A stretch of 64,000 nt of DNA from SKUL01 sp964487545. Its GTDB lineage: Bacteria > Bacteroidota > Bacteroidia > Flavobacteriales_D > SKUL01. Position numbers and translations under genes: made by a program. Of the stretch, positions 1 through 9,537 are shown one piece after another. The stretch's first letter is position 1, and every line of letters starts with the position of its first letter. Under the pieces are notes generated by a model. That model did not search any database and was not told the DNA's origin. It saw only the letters and a list, made by a program, of their open reading frames with translations. The stretch spans positions 1 through 64,000 of the forward strand of contig CAZARI010000011.1 of NCBI GenBank assembly GCA_964487545.1, given 5' to 3'.

Positions 1-222
1 GCGGTGAGTGTGTGGGTGGAAACACCGGAAACACACCCTGTGTTCAGGACTGCAACGGCGATTGGGGCGGAACTGCTACCATCGACAACTGCGGTGAGTG
101 TGTGGGTGGAAACACTGGAAACACACCCTGTGTTCAGGACTGCAATGGCGATTGGGGCGGATCAGCTACCATCGACAACTGCGGTGAGTGTGTGGGTGGA
201 AACACCGGAAACACACCCTGTG
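1..222 (+). repeat. 90-bp in-frame tandem repeat (2.5 copies)
   Basis: Near-identical units begin at 1, 91 and 181; the third stops after about 42 bp. The period is exactly 90 bp, so each unit adds 30 residues with four cysteines and the motifs DCNGDWGG and CGECVGG. The copies differ by only a few bases, which suggests recent expansion. More copies probably lie upstream, outside the window. Confidence 0.9.
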
Positions 223-1298
223 ATGGAATTGACAACTGTGAAGGCTTTAGTTTAACTCTGGTAGAAGTAAACAACCCTACCTGCTACGGCGACAGCGATG
301 GAACAGCTACTGTAGAAGTTGAAGGAGGTTCAGGAAATTACACCTATCAATGGAGCAACGGTGAAGCCACTACTGCTATCAATAATAATTTGGCGGCCGG
401 AAACTATACGGTGACTGTATTCGACAATATTTTCGGTTGCACTGCAACAACCGACTTAACGATCGAAGAAACAGCTGAGCTCACCATTCACAACTTCTTG
501 GCGGTAAATCCTTCGTGCGAAAGCGCAAATAACGGGTCGCTCAGTGTGATTGCCAGTGGAGGTTCTGGAAACCTGATCTACAACTGGAATGACGACCAAA
601 ATCAGAGTGGTGCCACAGCAGAAGGTCTTTCTGCAGGAACATATATGGTAAGCGTAATGGATGAAAACGGATGTGTCGTAACTGCCGATTATACCTTGAC
701 TGCTGAGCAAGGATTAGAATTGAACATCAACACTACCGACGCCACATGCGCTCAGGGCGGAAGCGTTTCGGTCGACATTATCGGCGGCTCCGGAAACCAT
801 GTCATCAACTGGTCTGTTCCCGGGTATCTCAATGCTTCAAACATTGACGACCTCGCACCGGGCGACTATATTGTTTGGGTGATTGACAACTCTGGCTGCA
901 TGGCGATTCTCAATTTCACGATTGAAGAAGATTGCCCAGACAACGAGATCAGCGTGCCCATCAATGTACCGGACACAACTATGGGCACCAGTGATGATGG
1001 ACTAATTCAGGTTGATCCGTTAAGTCCACAAATCGGTTATGCGGTGGTTTATCCAAACCCGAATGCGGGTGAAGTGATTTATGTTGATATGAATAAATCT
1101 CCTGAAGTCGAAACCATCGAGATCATTCTAGTTGACATCACCGGCAAGCGAATTTTCACCAGAGAATACGGTGGTTTATCAGATCAGGATGCCTTCCACG
1201 GCACCATCAATTTCGATTCAAAACTTCAGTTCGGACTCTATCTGCTTCACATCAGAACCGGATCAGAAACATCAGTTCATAAGGTGGTTGTAAAATAG
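3..1298 (+). CDS. T9SS-secreted SprB-repeat protein, 3' part (5' end outside window)
   Basis: The reading frame is open to the left edge, so only the C-terminal part of about 431 residues is present. It starts with Cys-rich 30-residue repeats containing DCNGDWGG and CGECVGGNTG. Three SprB-type Ig-like repeats follow, each with the GGSGN...W...GL..G.Y.V.V.D pattern, at about 245-470, 475-710 and 715-930. The last 85 residues or so form a type A T9SS sorting domain (YPNPNAGE near 1050, a Gly-rich beta region, and a KVVVK end). Proteins of this build are exported by the type IX system and displayed on, or released from, the cell surface. SprB itself is a gliding adhesin, but this one cannot be assigned a precise job. 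An intrinsic terminator follows the stop codon. The missing N-terminus prevents any statement about its signal peptide or total size. Confidence 0.9.
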   Translation, partial: GECVGGNTGNTPCVQDCNGDWGGTATIDNCGECVGGNTGNTPCVQDCNGDWGGSATIDNCGECVGGNTGNTPCDGIDNCEGFSLTLVEVNNPTCYGDSDGTATVEVEGGSGNYTYQWSNGEATTAINNNLAAGNYTVTVFDNIFGCTATTDLTIEETAELTIHNFLAVNPSCESANNGSLSVIASGGSGNLIYNWNDDQNQSGATAEGLSAGTYMVSVMDENGCVVTADYTLTAEQGLELNINTTDATCAQGGSVSVDIIGGSGNHVINWSVPGYLNASNIDDLAPGDYIVWVIDNSGCMAILNFTIEEDCPDNEISVPINVPDTTMGTSDDGLIQVDPLSPQIGYAVVYPNPNAGEVIYVDMNKSPEVETIEIILVDITGKRIFTREYGGLSDQDAFHGTINFDSKLQFGLYLLHIRTGSETSVHKVVVK

Positions 1299-1321
1299 CA
1301 AATTCACAATTTACTAACCGG

Positions 1322-1360
1322 AAAAAACCCGCTGCTCAATCGAACAGCGGGTTTTTTTTT
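1322..1360 (+). terminator. Intrinsic terminator after the SprB-repeat gene
   Basis: An ACCCGCTG / CAGCGGGT stem with a 10-nt loop (CTCAATCGAA) is followed by a run of nine T. It begins about 24 bp after the stop codon. A matching A tract precedes the stem, so it could also work in reverse for the minus-strand gene ending at 1563. Confidence 0.9.
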
Positions 1361-1562
1361 CAACCAAAGTCTATATCAAGAGCACAAGCTGATGCCTTTC
1401 CCTCCTTGTGGACTGCATCAATTATGTTTTCAATCGCATCGTCTTTAAACACTTCAGGAGTTCTTTACACCTGCCCACTGTTCATTCCGCAAAGGCCATC
1501 CAGAAAGGGTGTATGGTGAGGTGGAAGCTGAAATTCCCAGAAAAATATTTCCTCAGCGCGGC

Positions 1563-4001
1563 TTACATTTCATCACCACCTTCAAAGTCGCCTCCTCCTC
1601 CCGGTCGTTGTGGACGCCGCGATTTTTGTTGATTCAGACGATAAGTGAATGACACCACTATCTGACGAGACCGCCATTGAAATTCCGATTCTTCATAGAA
1701 ATAGTCTCCTTCAGTAATTCCACGCCATTTGCGCGAATTGAATACATCGCGGATATTAAGCGAAAGGGTACCATTTCCGTTTAGGATGTCGCGCGAAGCG
1801 GAAAGGTCAACACTGTAAATCGATTTGGAACGACCCTGTGGCCTGATTCGCGGCGCACGATAACGGCCCGATAACTGAATGTCGGTTTTGCTATCGATGG
1901 CAAATTTAGAAGTCACTCGGGTATTCCACGTATAGGTATCGGCACTGAGGGACATGCCGTTGTACTCACCCGTTGTGATGGCGCGATAGAAATTAAAATC
2001 ACCGTTGAGCGCCCACCAACGGTATGGAGAATAGGATAGGGTCACTTCCAAACCGTAGGCATCTTGCACCGAAAGATTCACCGGCATTGATGTGGTTATG
2101 CCGTCGTCACTCACCAGTGATATGCGCTCAATGACGCCCGTGCGATGGCGGTAATACACACTGGTTAGCAAAGAACCTTTGTTGCCATACCGCAAGTATC
2201 CGGCCTCATACGAATCGGTATACTCCGGATCAAGATTCGGATTTCCGCGGCGAAAACTCCGGTTATCACTGAAGTTGAAAAAGGGTAGCAACGAGCGAAA
2301 GTGAGGTCGGCTTAAACGTCGGCTGTAGGTGAGCTGAAGTGAGTTCAGGTCGTCGAGCTTGTATCCCAGATGCACACTTGGAAAAAAGTCGAAATAGGTG
2401 CGATCGTTTACCTCATTGGTTTTTTTAAGTGCGGTTCCGATATCTGAATACTCCAAACGCACTCCTGCCTGATAAGAGAAATTTTTCAGATTATTGCCGT
2501 ACATCACATATCCGGCATAGATCGTTTCGTCATAAGCAAAAGCGTTTTGCAGCGAGTCGATCACCATCCAATCGGTATCGTCTGCTCGCAGGCTCACCTC
2601 GTAATCGTTATTGATGAGCCGGTGGGTAATGCGGGTTCCTATTTCAAATTTGCCCTCCTCTCCAATGGGTCGAACATAATCAGACTGAAACAAAAAATTT
2701 TGTTCGTTTTCGATATTGTGTGTTTTCTGAAACTGCGGCTCCGCATTGCTGTCATCGCTGGTTTCTAGTAGGTCGCCTTCTTCGGTGTCTTCCTCGCTAT
2801 AGAAGTTTACCGTAGTTTCCCATTTGTGGCCGTCGCCCGGAAACTTTTTCATGTGCGTTACCGACCCTTCAATAGTGTGCTCTCTTTCCAGCTCTTCTTC
2901 CTCGCGCAAAGTTTCTTCTATTTGAAATCCCTGGGAATTAAAATCGCGGTAGCGGTTGGTGATATAGTTTATTCCGGAACCATATTGATACAATCCCGAA
3001 ACGGTGAGGGTATTGGTTTTGTCGAGAAAGATATCTGCACCTGCTCTGAAGTTGTGCGACTGCCCGCCCCTATCATGATCGCGTTGCCGCTCAAAAGAAT
3101 AGGTAGTGTCGGGCGATGCATAATCCTGACGGGTTAAACCGCTTCCCGGGTTTCTGTTATATCGAAATCCGTATTGCGCAAACCAATTTATTTTTTCGCG
3201 TCTGAAATTCAGATTGAATGACGCACCGAGATTGGCAGGAAAACCGGCATTTGCCGTAAAGGTTCCATTCAATCCTTGGCGCTCCTCCTTTTTGAGAATA
3301 ATATTGATGATTCCTACCTCACCTTCGGCCTGATATCGTGCTGATGGGTTCGTAATCACTTCAATTCGGTCAATCATATCCGAAGGGATTTGCTTCAGTG
3401 CATTTGCCGGATCCATACCCACCAGCCCAGAAGGCCGGCCATCAATCAAAATCTGTACGTTTCCACTTCCACGAAGACTCACATTTCCGTCGACATCCAC
3501 ACTAACCGAAGGCAGGTTGTCAAGCGTTTCAGCAGCATTTCCTCCCGTATTGGTTAGATCCTGTCCAATGGTAAATACGCGTTTGTCGAGTTTCAATTCC
3601 ATTTGTGTACGGTCGGCTTCGACCACTGCCTCGCTGAGCATTAGCGCACTGACTCGCAATAGAATGACCCCCAAATCAACGGTGCCTGAAGTGAGATTAA
3701 CATTGGGCAAGTACTGATCCTCATAAGCCAGAAATTTTACATGCACGTAATACTGACCAGGAGATGCACTCACGGTGAAGGTTCCGTCGTCTGATGTGGT
3801 TGTTCCACCAACCAAAGTTGAGTCACTTGCGGTATAAATCGCCACGGTTGCGTAAGGAACTACGCTTCCACCCTCTTCCTTTACCGTGCCGGTAATTGCG
3901 GCCGTCTTACCCGCTGGTTGCGCTTGCAGCCCACCACTATTCAGCAAGAAAGTTCCTGCCAAAAACAACAAAAAACCTACTAATGGAAACGTCTGATTCA
4001 A
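1563..4001 (-). CDS. Outer-membrane beta-barrel receptor with carboxypeptidase-regulatory-like and plug domains
   Basis: This is an 812-residue protein. The N-terminal signal peptide has a hydrophobic stretch around residues 7-20 and a probable cut after GLQAQ. A CarboxypepD_reg-like beta sandwich follows (about 34-115), then a TonB-plug-like domain (about 130-235) with the motif SLRGSGNVQILIDGRPSG, then a long beta-barrel of the OMP_b-brl_3 type ending in an aromatic-rich strand. Members of this family sit in the outer membrane and are annotated as TonB-dependent receptor relatives. The substrate is unknown and no clear TonB box was found. A Pro/Gly-rich tail (RRPQRPGGGGDFEGG) closes the protein. 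It is co-directional with the pigment cluster, 138 bp downstream of its last gene, so read-through is possible but a functional link is only inference. Confidence 0.9.
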   Translation of the reverse strand: MNQTFPLVGFLLFLAGTFLLNSGGLQAQPAGKTAAITGTVKEEGGSVVPYATVAIYTASDSTLVGGTTTSDDGTFTVSASPGQYYVHVKFLAYEDQYLPNVNLTSGTVDLGVILLRVSALMLSEAVVEADRTQMELKLDKRVFTIGQDLTNTGGNAAETLDNLPSVSVDVDGNVSLRGSGNVQILIDGRPSGLVGMDPANALKQIPSDMIDRIEVITNPSARYQAEGEVGIINIILKKEERQGLNGTFTANAGFPANLGASFNLNFRREKINWFAQYGFRYNRNPGSGLTRQDYASPDTTYSFERQRDHDRGGQSHNFRAGADIFLDKTNTLTVSGLYQYGSGINYITNRYRDFNSQGFQIEETLREEEELEREHTIEGSVTHMKKFPGDGHKWETTVNFYSEEDTEEGDLLETSDDSNAEPQFQKTHNIENEQNFLFQSDYVRPIGEEGKFEIGTRITHRLINNDYEVSLRADDTDWMVIDSLQNAFAYDETIYAGYVMYGNNLKNFSYQAGVRLEYSDIGTALKKTNEVNDRTYFDFFPSVHLGYKLDDLNSLQLTYSRRLSRPHFRSLLPFFNFSDNRSFRRGNPNLDPEYTDSYEAGYLRYGNKGSLLTSVYYRHRTGVIERISLVSDDGITTSMPVNLSVQDAYGLEVTLSYSPYRWWALNGDFNFYRAITTGEYNGMSLSADTYTWNTRVTSKFAIDSKTDIQLSGRYRAPRIRPQGRSKSIYSVDLSASRDILNGNGTLSLNIRDVFNSRKWRGITEGDYFYEESEFQWRSRQIVVSFTYRLNQQKSRRPQRPGGGGDFEGGDEM

Positions 4002-4139
4002 AGCTTTTTATTTTCTCCAGAGACTATCTATGCTACCGGATTTTTTTAGAAGTACAAAGAAACCAAAGATGTGAGGATTGGCTGGTATTGTGCTGCACTA
4101 TTATTGTCTACCATCTCTCTTTTATGAATTTTTATCAAT

Positions 4140-5699
4140 TCAACTGTCTTCTATTGATCCTTCCAAGGTGTCCTTTCCTTTAAGAATCGTCGAAAACAAA
4201 GTGTGATCGTTTAAAATAGCCGCCACGGTTAATATTGCTGTGGTGGTCACTCCCTTAATTCCATGCAGGTGCACATGTTGACCGGTAAAAAAGAGGTTCT
4301 CCACTTTTGAGCGCGGTGATAAAAACGACAAATGGGGTTGCTGATAATCCTTCACGCTTCCGTATGCTGCACCTTTTTCTGCACCCAGATAATCGCGGTA
4401 GGTAAGCGGAGTGGAGGTGTAATAGGTGTCGATGGCGTCGCGAATCCCCGGAAAGCGTTTTTCCATATCATCGATGAGCCGCAGCGCCTTCTTATTCTTA
4501 AAGGCCTCATAACTCTTGCCCCTATCGGAAGAGTTTGCCGTAGAGTTTCGAGTAGAAGCCCACGGTTCAACCTCTTCGTATCTGAGATATGACAGTACAC
4601 TGGCGGTGGATAAAAAGGTGCCATCTCCTTGCGCAGTGGCCGGATAAAACAGCCATGAGGCCGGCCAGTCGCTAGTCTTGTAGTTTACCGCATTCCACAC
4701 ATCGGCGTGGTTGTAGTGGTAATAATTACTCTTTAGGTAGGGAAAAGCCTCGGGCTTGAACTTTAGATACAATCCAAAAAACGATGCTGTTGGTTCGGGT
4801 TTGCGAATGCGATTGAGATAACCTTTGCGAAGTGATGCTCCGGTAAGCATCTTTACAACATTGGCCGGTGGCATTGCTGCGATGAACTGTCTGGCACGAA
4901 ACTCATCACCTTCGGTCGTTATCACTTTTACCACCCGCCCTTCTTCCACGCAAAACTCCGCCACCTGTTGTCGGCGCAACAGCACCCCGCCCATTCCGCG
5001 GATGGCACTGGTTAGGTGTTTGGCAATTTGGGCTCCACCATCCACGCAGCGCCACGAACTCTGCAAAAAACTATTAATGATCAGCGCGTGTTGGTGAATC
5101 GGTGATTTGCCCCGAACGCCAGCATAAGTAGGGATGTTTCCGGCCAGCACCGCGCGCAACTTTTCATTTTGTGTAAGCGATGCAATAAATTCCTCTGCAT
5201 TGGTGCGCAGAGCTTCACTGTTTATCAATTGAGCATCGGGCTGCTGAAAATCACCGGCATAAAAATTATCGCTGATTTGTTTCAACACGCGCGAATATTC
5301 TTTTAACGCAGCTACTTCTTTTGGAAAAAACCGGCCGAGTTGACGCACAAAGTTGTCATGACCCTGTGCCCACGGATACTCCATCGGATCGTCGCGAAAT
5401 GAGATGATATCAAAAGCGTCCCCGTCGAGCTGCTCCACATTCAAGCATTCCATAATTCCGAAGTAAGAAAAAATGCGATTCAGCTTTTCTCCTTCACCGA
5501 GTTCACCAATATAATGTACACCGGTATCAAACAGGGCTTTATCGCGTGAAAAAATCTGCAAACATCCGCCAAACTGTACACTCTGTTCCAGCACACACAC
5601 CGAATAGCCGCGCTCGGCCAACAGATAGGCACAGAGCAATCCGCTCAGGCCCGAGCCGACAACAATAAATTCATAAGTACGCTGGTCAGTTGGAGCCAT
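4140..5699 (-). CDS. CrtI/RetSat-like NAD(P)/FAD-dependent oxidoreductase
   Basis: The product is 519 residues. A Rossmann dinucleotide-binding motif lies at the N-terminus (VVGSGLSGLLCAYLLAERG, then E), and a C-terminal FAD contact lies in the FFTGQHVHLHGIKGV region. The layout matches the phytoene desaturase / carotene isomerase / retinol saturase superfamily, whose members desaturate, isomerise or reduce conjugated polyenes. The start overlaps the 3' end of the MMPL fusion gene by 14 bp, so it is the last gene of pigment block C. A role in setting the saturation or geometry of the aryl polyene chain is plausible. A carotenoid role is less likely because no phytoene synthase is present. The substrate cannot be read from sequence. 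Confidence 0.85.
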   Translation of the reverse strand: MAPTDQRTYEFIVVGSGLSGLLCAYLLAERGYSVCVLEQSVQFGGCLQIFSRDKALFDTGVHYIGELGEGEKLNRIFSYFGIMECLNVEQLDGDAFDIISFRDDPMEYPWAQGHDNFVRQLGRFFPKEVAALKEYSRVLKQISDNFYAGDFQQPDAQLINSEALRTNAEEFIASLTQNEKLRAVLAGNIPTYAGVRGKSPIHQHALIINSFLQSSWRCVDGGAQIAKHLTSAIRGMGGVLLRRQQVAEFCVEEGRVVKVITTEGDEFRARQFIAAMPPANVVKMLTGASLRKGYLNRIRKPEPTASFFGLYLKFKPEAFPYLKSNYYHYNHADVWNAVNYKTSDWPASWLFYPATAQGDGTFLSTASVLSYLRYEEVEPWASTRNSTANSSDRGKSYEAFKNKKALRLIDDMEKRFPGIRDAIDTYYTSTPLTYRDYLGAEKGAAYGSVKDYQQPHLSFLSPRSKVENLFFTGQHVHLHGIKGVTTTAILTVAAILNDHTLFSTILKGKDTLEGSIEDS

Positions 5700-8600
5700 T
5701 GGGTTTTGTAATCAAATACAACACATTGGAGGTGAATTTGCCCTTGTCAATAATTTCTACACTTGCCCCTGTTTGCTCTGCAGTCGAAGTAATAAATGTA
5801 CTACCTGTAAATATAAGTTTGTTACTGTTTGTTTTGTTGAAACCAAACCTTGTCGAGAAAAATTCGGTGAGCCAGGTTCCTCTTTGGCGCTCTTCCAGTT
5901 CGGCGTTGGCATCTCGAATCATCAACATCCCGCCAGGCGACAAATTACCCAAACATTTCAATATCAGTTCACGTTGGGCTTCTTTGGGCAAATAGTGTAA
6001 TACATCCATCAGGATAAATGCGTTGGCCATCGGCAATTCTACTTTAGGATCCAGCACGTTTCGCACTTCGAAACTGATATTGGGCGTGACCGTAGGTGTG
6101 TGCTGTGCAACGAGAATTTTATCTTCGTCGTGATCAAATCCGATGACTTCACGATCTTTTGACGTCCAAGCCAGAATATGTGCCATAAAACCGTATCCGC
6201 AACCAATATCCACTATCTTTCCTTCACGTGGAAGCAGTTTTTCGTACATGGTATAATTGTCTTCTAAGTGCGTTTTAATACGCGCATACCAGTATAAAAC
6301 CGGTCCCTTCATCACATAATTTCGCAAAAGCTGATCGCGGAAATAGCACGGCGTTTCAAATTCTCTTCGATAGTGCGCAAATTGTTTCTTATACCATCGT
6401 GAAACATTTTTACAGCGATCTTGATAGGTTTCGCCCCACGATCGGTCGGAGAATTTTATTCGGGGCATCAGCACCCGATGAACAAATCCGTTCTTCAACA
6501 AAAAAGAATCGCCTTTGGGCATCGCATAATCGCTGCCGTGAAAAAGTACCGGCACAATATCGAGCTCAAGTGCTTCGGATAAATAAAAGGCACCCTTGTG
6601 AAAGCGGTTCAACTCACCGTTGCTGGTGCGGGTTCCCTCGGGAAAGATAATAATTGAGCACCCCTCGTCTACCAGTTTTCGCAGCTTTGGCAGTGCCTGC
6701 TCGTAGCCGTCGTTCACGTGAAAATATCCGGCATATCGCACAGGAAAACCAAACAAGGGAGAGGAATAAACCCACTTTTTTACTACCATCACCACATTGG
6801 GCTGTAGATGCAGCAACAACAAAATATCAATGAACGACTGATGGTTGGCAATGATGATTGCCGGCTTTTTGAAACGCTCATTGGACGGATTCATAAATCG
6901 GCGGCCCACATTGGCCATTATGTGTGTCAGCGAACTCAGAAACCAGCTCATGAGGTGTCTGAAAAACGAACGTTTTCGAGTGCCTGAAATTGGCAGTAGC
7001 TGCATGATAACGATGGTCAGATTCAGCAAAACAGATCCGACAAAAAAGTAAAACAGCGAAAAAACGCCCAGAAAAACATTCAGAAAATTGATTGGAACTA
7101 ACCCGCGCTCTTTGCGGTTGAGCATCGCAATGCGAAATAGTAGTGGCTGTAGGGTATATGTCAACACAAGCATACTTCCTATTCCGATTACTGACATCAC
7201 CGCAATGGATTGCAGCGCGGGATGTTTGGCCAAAATCAACACACCGATGCCCACCAGCGTGGTGAATGCCGATAGAAAAATAGCCTTCTTATACACCACC
7301 AACTCCTCTGTGCCATACTTGAACTTCTGCAACTTAGCACGTGAAATAAAAACGCTGTAATCAATGCCGAGTCCAAAGATGAAAGTGGAAACAATGATGT
7401 TAAAAATATTGAACTTGAACCCGAGTAGATTCATCAAACCAAGGGTCCACCCCCATGCCATGAGCATCGGAAAGAACGTATAAACCGCCAGTTCAATCCG
7501 TCCATAGAGCAAAAGTAAAATCACAAAAACAATCAGCAGCGACACCACTACCAACTGATCAAAATCCTGCTGCACCGCGCCGATAATTTTATTCGTAATG
7601 TATTGCTTATCCAGAACCGTTACCCCATCCATGCGGCTTGCCTTTTCGGTGAATTGCGGACGGTGCTCCTGTTCTAGTTTTACGGCGGTGAGGATCTGCA
7701 CCTTTTCCGCATCCGATTGGATGAAATTGCTGAAGAGTGCGGTTTGCTGCCATTCGACGTACTTCATTGGAGAATAATCCGAAACCACCTGTGCAAAAAA
7801 TGAGTTGTAGGCATCGGGTTTTAAACCGAGCGATGCCGATTTTTCTGACAGCCAAGATGCTATGGTATCTGGCGCACCTGACTCAACCCACTTTCTCCAC
7901 TTTGCCAAGCGCCGCTCGGCCTCATCGGGAGCTGGCAAAATGACATTGACCGAGGCGCGTTCTGTTGCTGTTCCCCTGGTTATTTCCCGACCAATCAAGC
8001 CGTTCAGCGAATCGCTTTTAGTAAGTGCTTCCTGCCAGTCGCGGCCCTCTGTGAGCAGCATCACCTGTTTTAATGAAATATTGCTGATTTTATTGAGGTT
8101 GGCTTCCGCCCGTTCCAGCTCCGGTGTGCTGTAATTCATTTTCAGCAGATCACCTTCAAAACCAACATTGCGCGAGCTCAATACAAACACTGCGGTAAGC
8201 AGCAGCACCCCTGCAACCAAATACTTGTTTTTATCGGGTCGCAGCCGGCTCAGCTTGTCAATAAACGTTTGCTGTTTTTCTTCAGGCAGGTGCATTTTTG
8301 GACTCAGCACGTGCGGCAGAATGATCAGGGAAGAAAGAGAGCCGAGCAAGACACTGGTAGCGGCAAAAACCCCGAGCTGCTGCATGGCCGGAGCATCGAG
8401 CAAAAGCAAGGTATAAAATGCAGCCGCTGTAGTGGTTGAGCTGAGCATGGCCGGTTCGGCAATTTCCTTGAGCGTATTGCGGATATCTCCGGTGCTTCTG
8501 AAATGCGTAAAAACGTGCAGCGCAAAATCGATACTGATTCCCAGCAAAATAGAGCCAATGCTCACCGAAATCAATGAAACCTCAACACCCGCCCATGCAA

Positions 8601-9534
8601 ACAGCGAAAGTGTGGTTGCGCCTCCCATGGCCGAAGGAATCAAGATAAAAAGGAAAACCCTTGCACTGCGATAAAAAATAAAAATCACCACCATTAGCGT
8701 GGCAAGTGCCAGTGACACCGTCAATACGATATCCTTTTTGATCTGCGTGGCATTGACCGAAGCTGAAAATGGTGCACCAAGGGCATCGAGTGTATATTTC
8801 CCATCAAACTCGGTAGTTATGGTCTTCGCAATGTGCTGCACCTTTTCGTACAATTCGGTATTCATCGCCGAATTATTGACTTCAAAAGCTGGGTGTGCAA
8901 ACAACACCAGGTGATTCATATCCGGTGTCACCAAAAATCCATCTACCAGGTCAAAGTTTTGATCGAGACTAAAACTGTTCAAGCGCTTCAGCACTCTTCC
9001 ACCCAATCCGAGCGGGTCGTTCACCACAAAGCGCGAGGCAAAAACCGTGGTAGGAGAAATGATGTTTCGGAAGTTTCGATGAGCAATTTCATCAATCAAT
9101 TTCCGGCTACTCAGCGAATCAAGATAAGCGTAGTCATCCGCGTTGAGCAAATAAGGCAATTGCGCTATCACCAGGTTATGCATCGCCGCGATATCGGGCA
9201 TTTCAATCTTCAGATGGCCCGCTTCGAGCAGATCTGGTTGCAACGAATCCAGTGCATTGACCAGCATTTCACCAGCCGCTATGATATCCACATCATCAGC
9301 CAGTGTGTCTGCATACAAGTGAAAAATTACGCGGTCGGTAAAACGCGAGGTCTGAAGCGTGCTGACGCCGGTGAGTCCCTCCTCGTTTTGCGGCAACATA
9401 TCAGTGATGTCTTCAGAAAACTTAAGTCTTGACAAACCACCCGCAACAAAAGCCATCCACCCTGCAAGAAGCAATAGCAACAGCCATTTTTTCCGCTGAA
9501 ACGTGCGATATAACCACAGCATGATTCTTCCCAT
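5686..9534 (-). CDS. Trifunctional fusion: MMPL exporter / PlsC-like acyltransferase / SAM methyltransferase
   Basis: The protein has 1,282 residues. Residues about 1-820 form an RND/MMPL transporter with two periplasmic loops and two helix bundles. Acidic TM4-like motifs GISIDFALH and FGLGIDYSVF are visible. Residues about 840-1010 are a lysophospholipid-type acyltransferase with the HX4D motif NHQSFID (near residue 895) and the FPEGTRT motif. Residues about 1050-1282 are a class I SAM methyltransferase with VDIGCGYG near residue 1107. MMPL exporters and PlsC/LpxL-type acyltransferases accompany aryl polyene and flexirubin loci, where they are thought to move or attach the lipid-like pigment to the outer membrane. 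Fusions with this domain order occur in other Bacteroidota pigment loci. It lies 3 bp downstream of the GT2-DUF2062 gene and is translated with it. No internal frameshift or stop was seen. Confidence 0.9.
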   Translation of the reverse strand: MGRIMLWLYRTFQRKKWLLLLLLAGWMAFVAGGLSRLKFSEDITDMLPQNEEGLTGVSTLQTSRFTDRVIFHLYADTLADDVDIIAAGEMLVNALDSLQPDLLEAGHLKIEMPDIAAMHNLVIAQLPYLLNADDYAYLDSLSSRKLIDEIAHRNFRNIISPTTVFASRFVVNDPLGLGGRVLKRLNSFSLDQNFDLVDGFLVTPDMNHLVLFAHPAFEVNNSAMNTELYEKVQHIAKTITTEFDGKYTLDALGAPFSASVNATQIKKDIVLTVSLALATLMVVIFIFYRSARVFLFILIPSAMGGATTLSLFAWAGVEVSLISVSIGSILLGISIDFALHVFTHFRSTGDIRNTLKEIAEPAMLSSTTTAAAFYTLLLLDAPAMQQLGVFAATSVLLGSLSSLIILPHVLSPKMHLPEEKQQTFIDKLSRLRPDKNKYLVAGVLLLTAVFVLSSRNVGFEGDLLKMNYSTPELERAEANLNKISNISLKQVMLLTEGRDWQEALTKSDSLNGLIGREITRGTATERASVNVILPAPDEAERRLAKWRKWVESGAPDTIASWLSEKSASLGLKPDAYNSFFAQVVSDYSPMKYVEWQQTALFSNFIQSDAEKVQILTAVKLEQEHRPQFTEKASRMDGVTVLDKQYITNKIIGAVQQDFDQLVVVSLLIVFVILLLLYGRIELAVYTFFPMLMAWGWTLGLMNLLGFKFNIFNIIVSTFIFGLGIDYSVFISRAKLQKFKYGTEELVVYKKAIFLSAFTTLVGIGVLILAKHPALQSIAVMSVIGIGSMLVLTYTLQPLLFRIAMLNRKERGLVPINFLNVFLGVFSLFYFFVGSVLLNLTIVIMQLLPISGTRKRSFFRHLMSWFLSSLTHIMANVGRRFMNPSNERFKKPAIIIANHQSFIDILLLLHLQPNVVMVVKKWVYSSPLFGFPVRYAGYFHVNDGYEQALPKLRKLVDEGCSIIIFPEGTRTSNGELNRFHKGAFYLSEALELDIVPVLFHGSDYAMPKGDSFLLKNGFVHRVLMPRIKFSDRSWGETYQDRCKNVSRWYKKQFAHYRREFETPCYFRDQLLRNYVMKGPVLYWYARIKTHLEDNYTMYEKLLPREGKIVDIGCGYGFMAHILAWTSKDREVIGFDHDEDKILVAQHTPTVTPNISFEVRNVLDPKVELPMANAFILMDVLHYLPKEAQRELILKCLGNLSPGGMLMIRDANAELEERQRGTWLTEFFSTRFGFNKTNSNKLIFTGSTFITSTAEQTGASVEIIDKGKFTSNVLYLITKPNGSN

Positions 9535-9537
9535 TGC

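Noticed and set aside
1..222. Tandem repeats that might suggest a CRISPR array
   Set aside because: Units are contiguous with a 90-bp period, coding and in frame, with no unique spacers.
8833..9432. Long plus-strand frame opposite the MMPL gene
   Set aside because: It is antisense to a protein with clear domains and has no recognisable motif.
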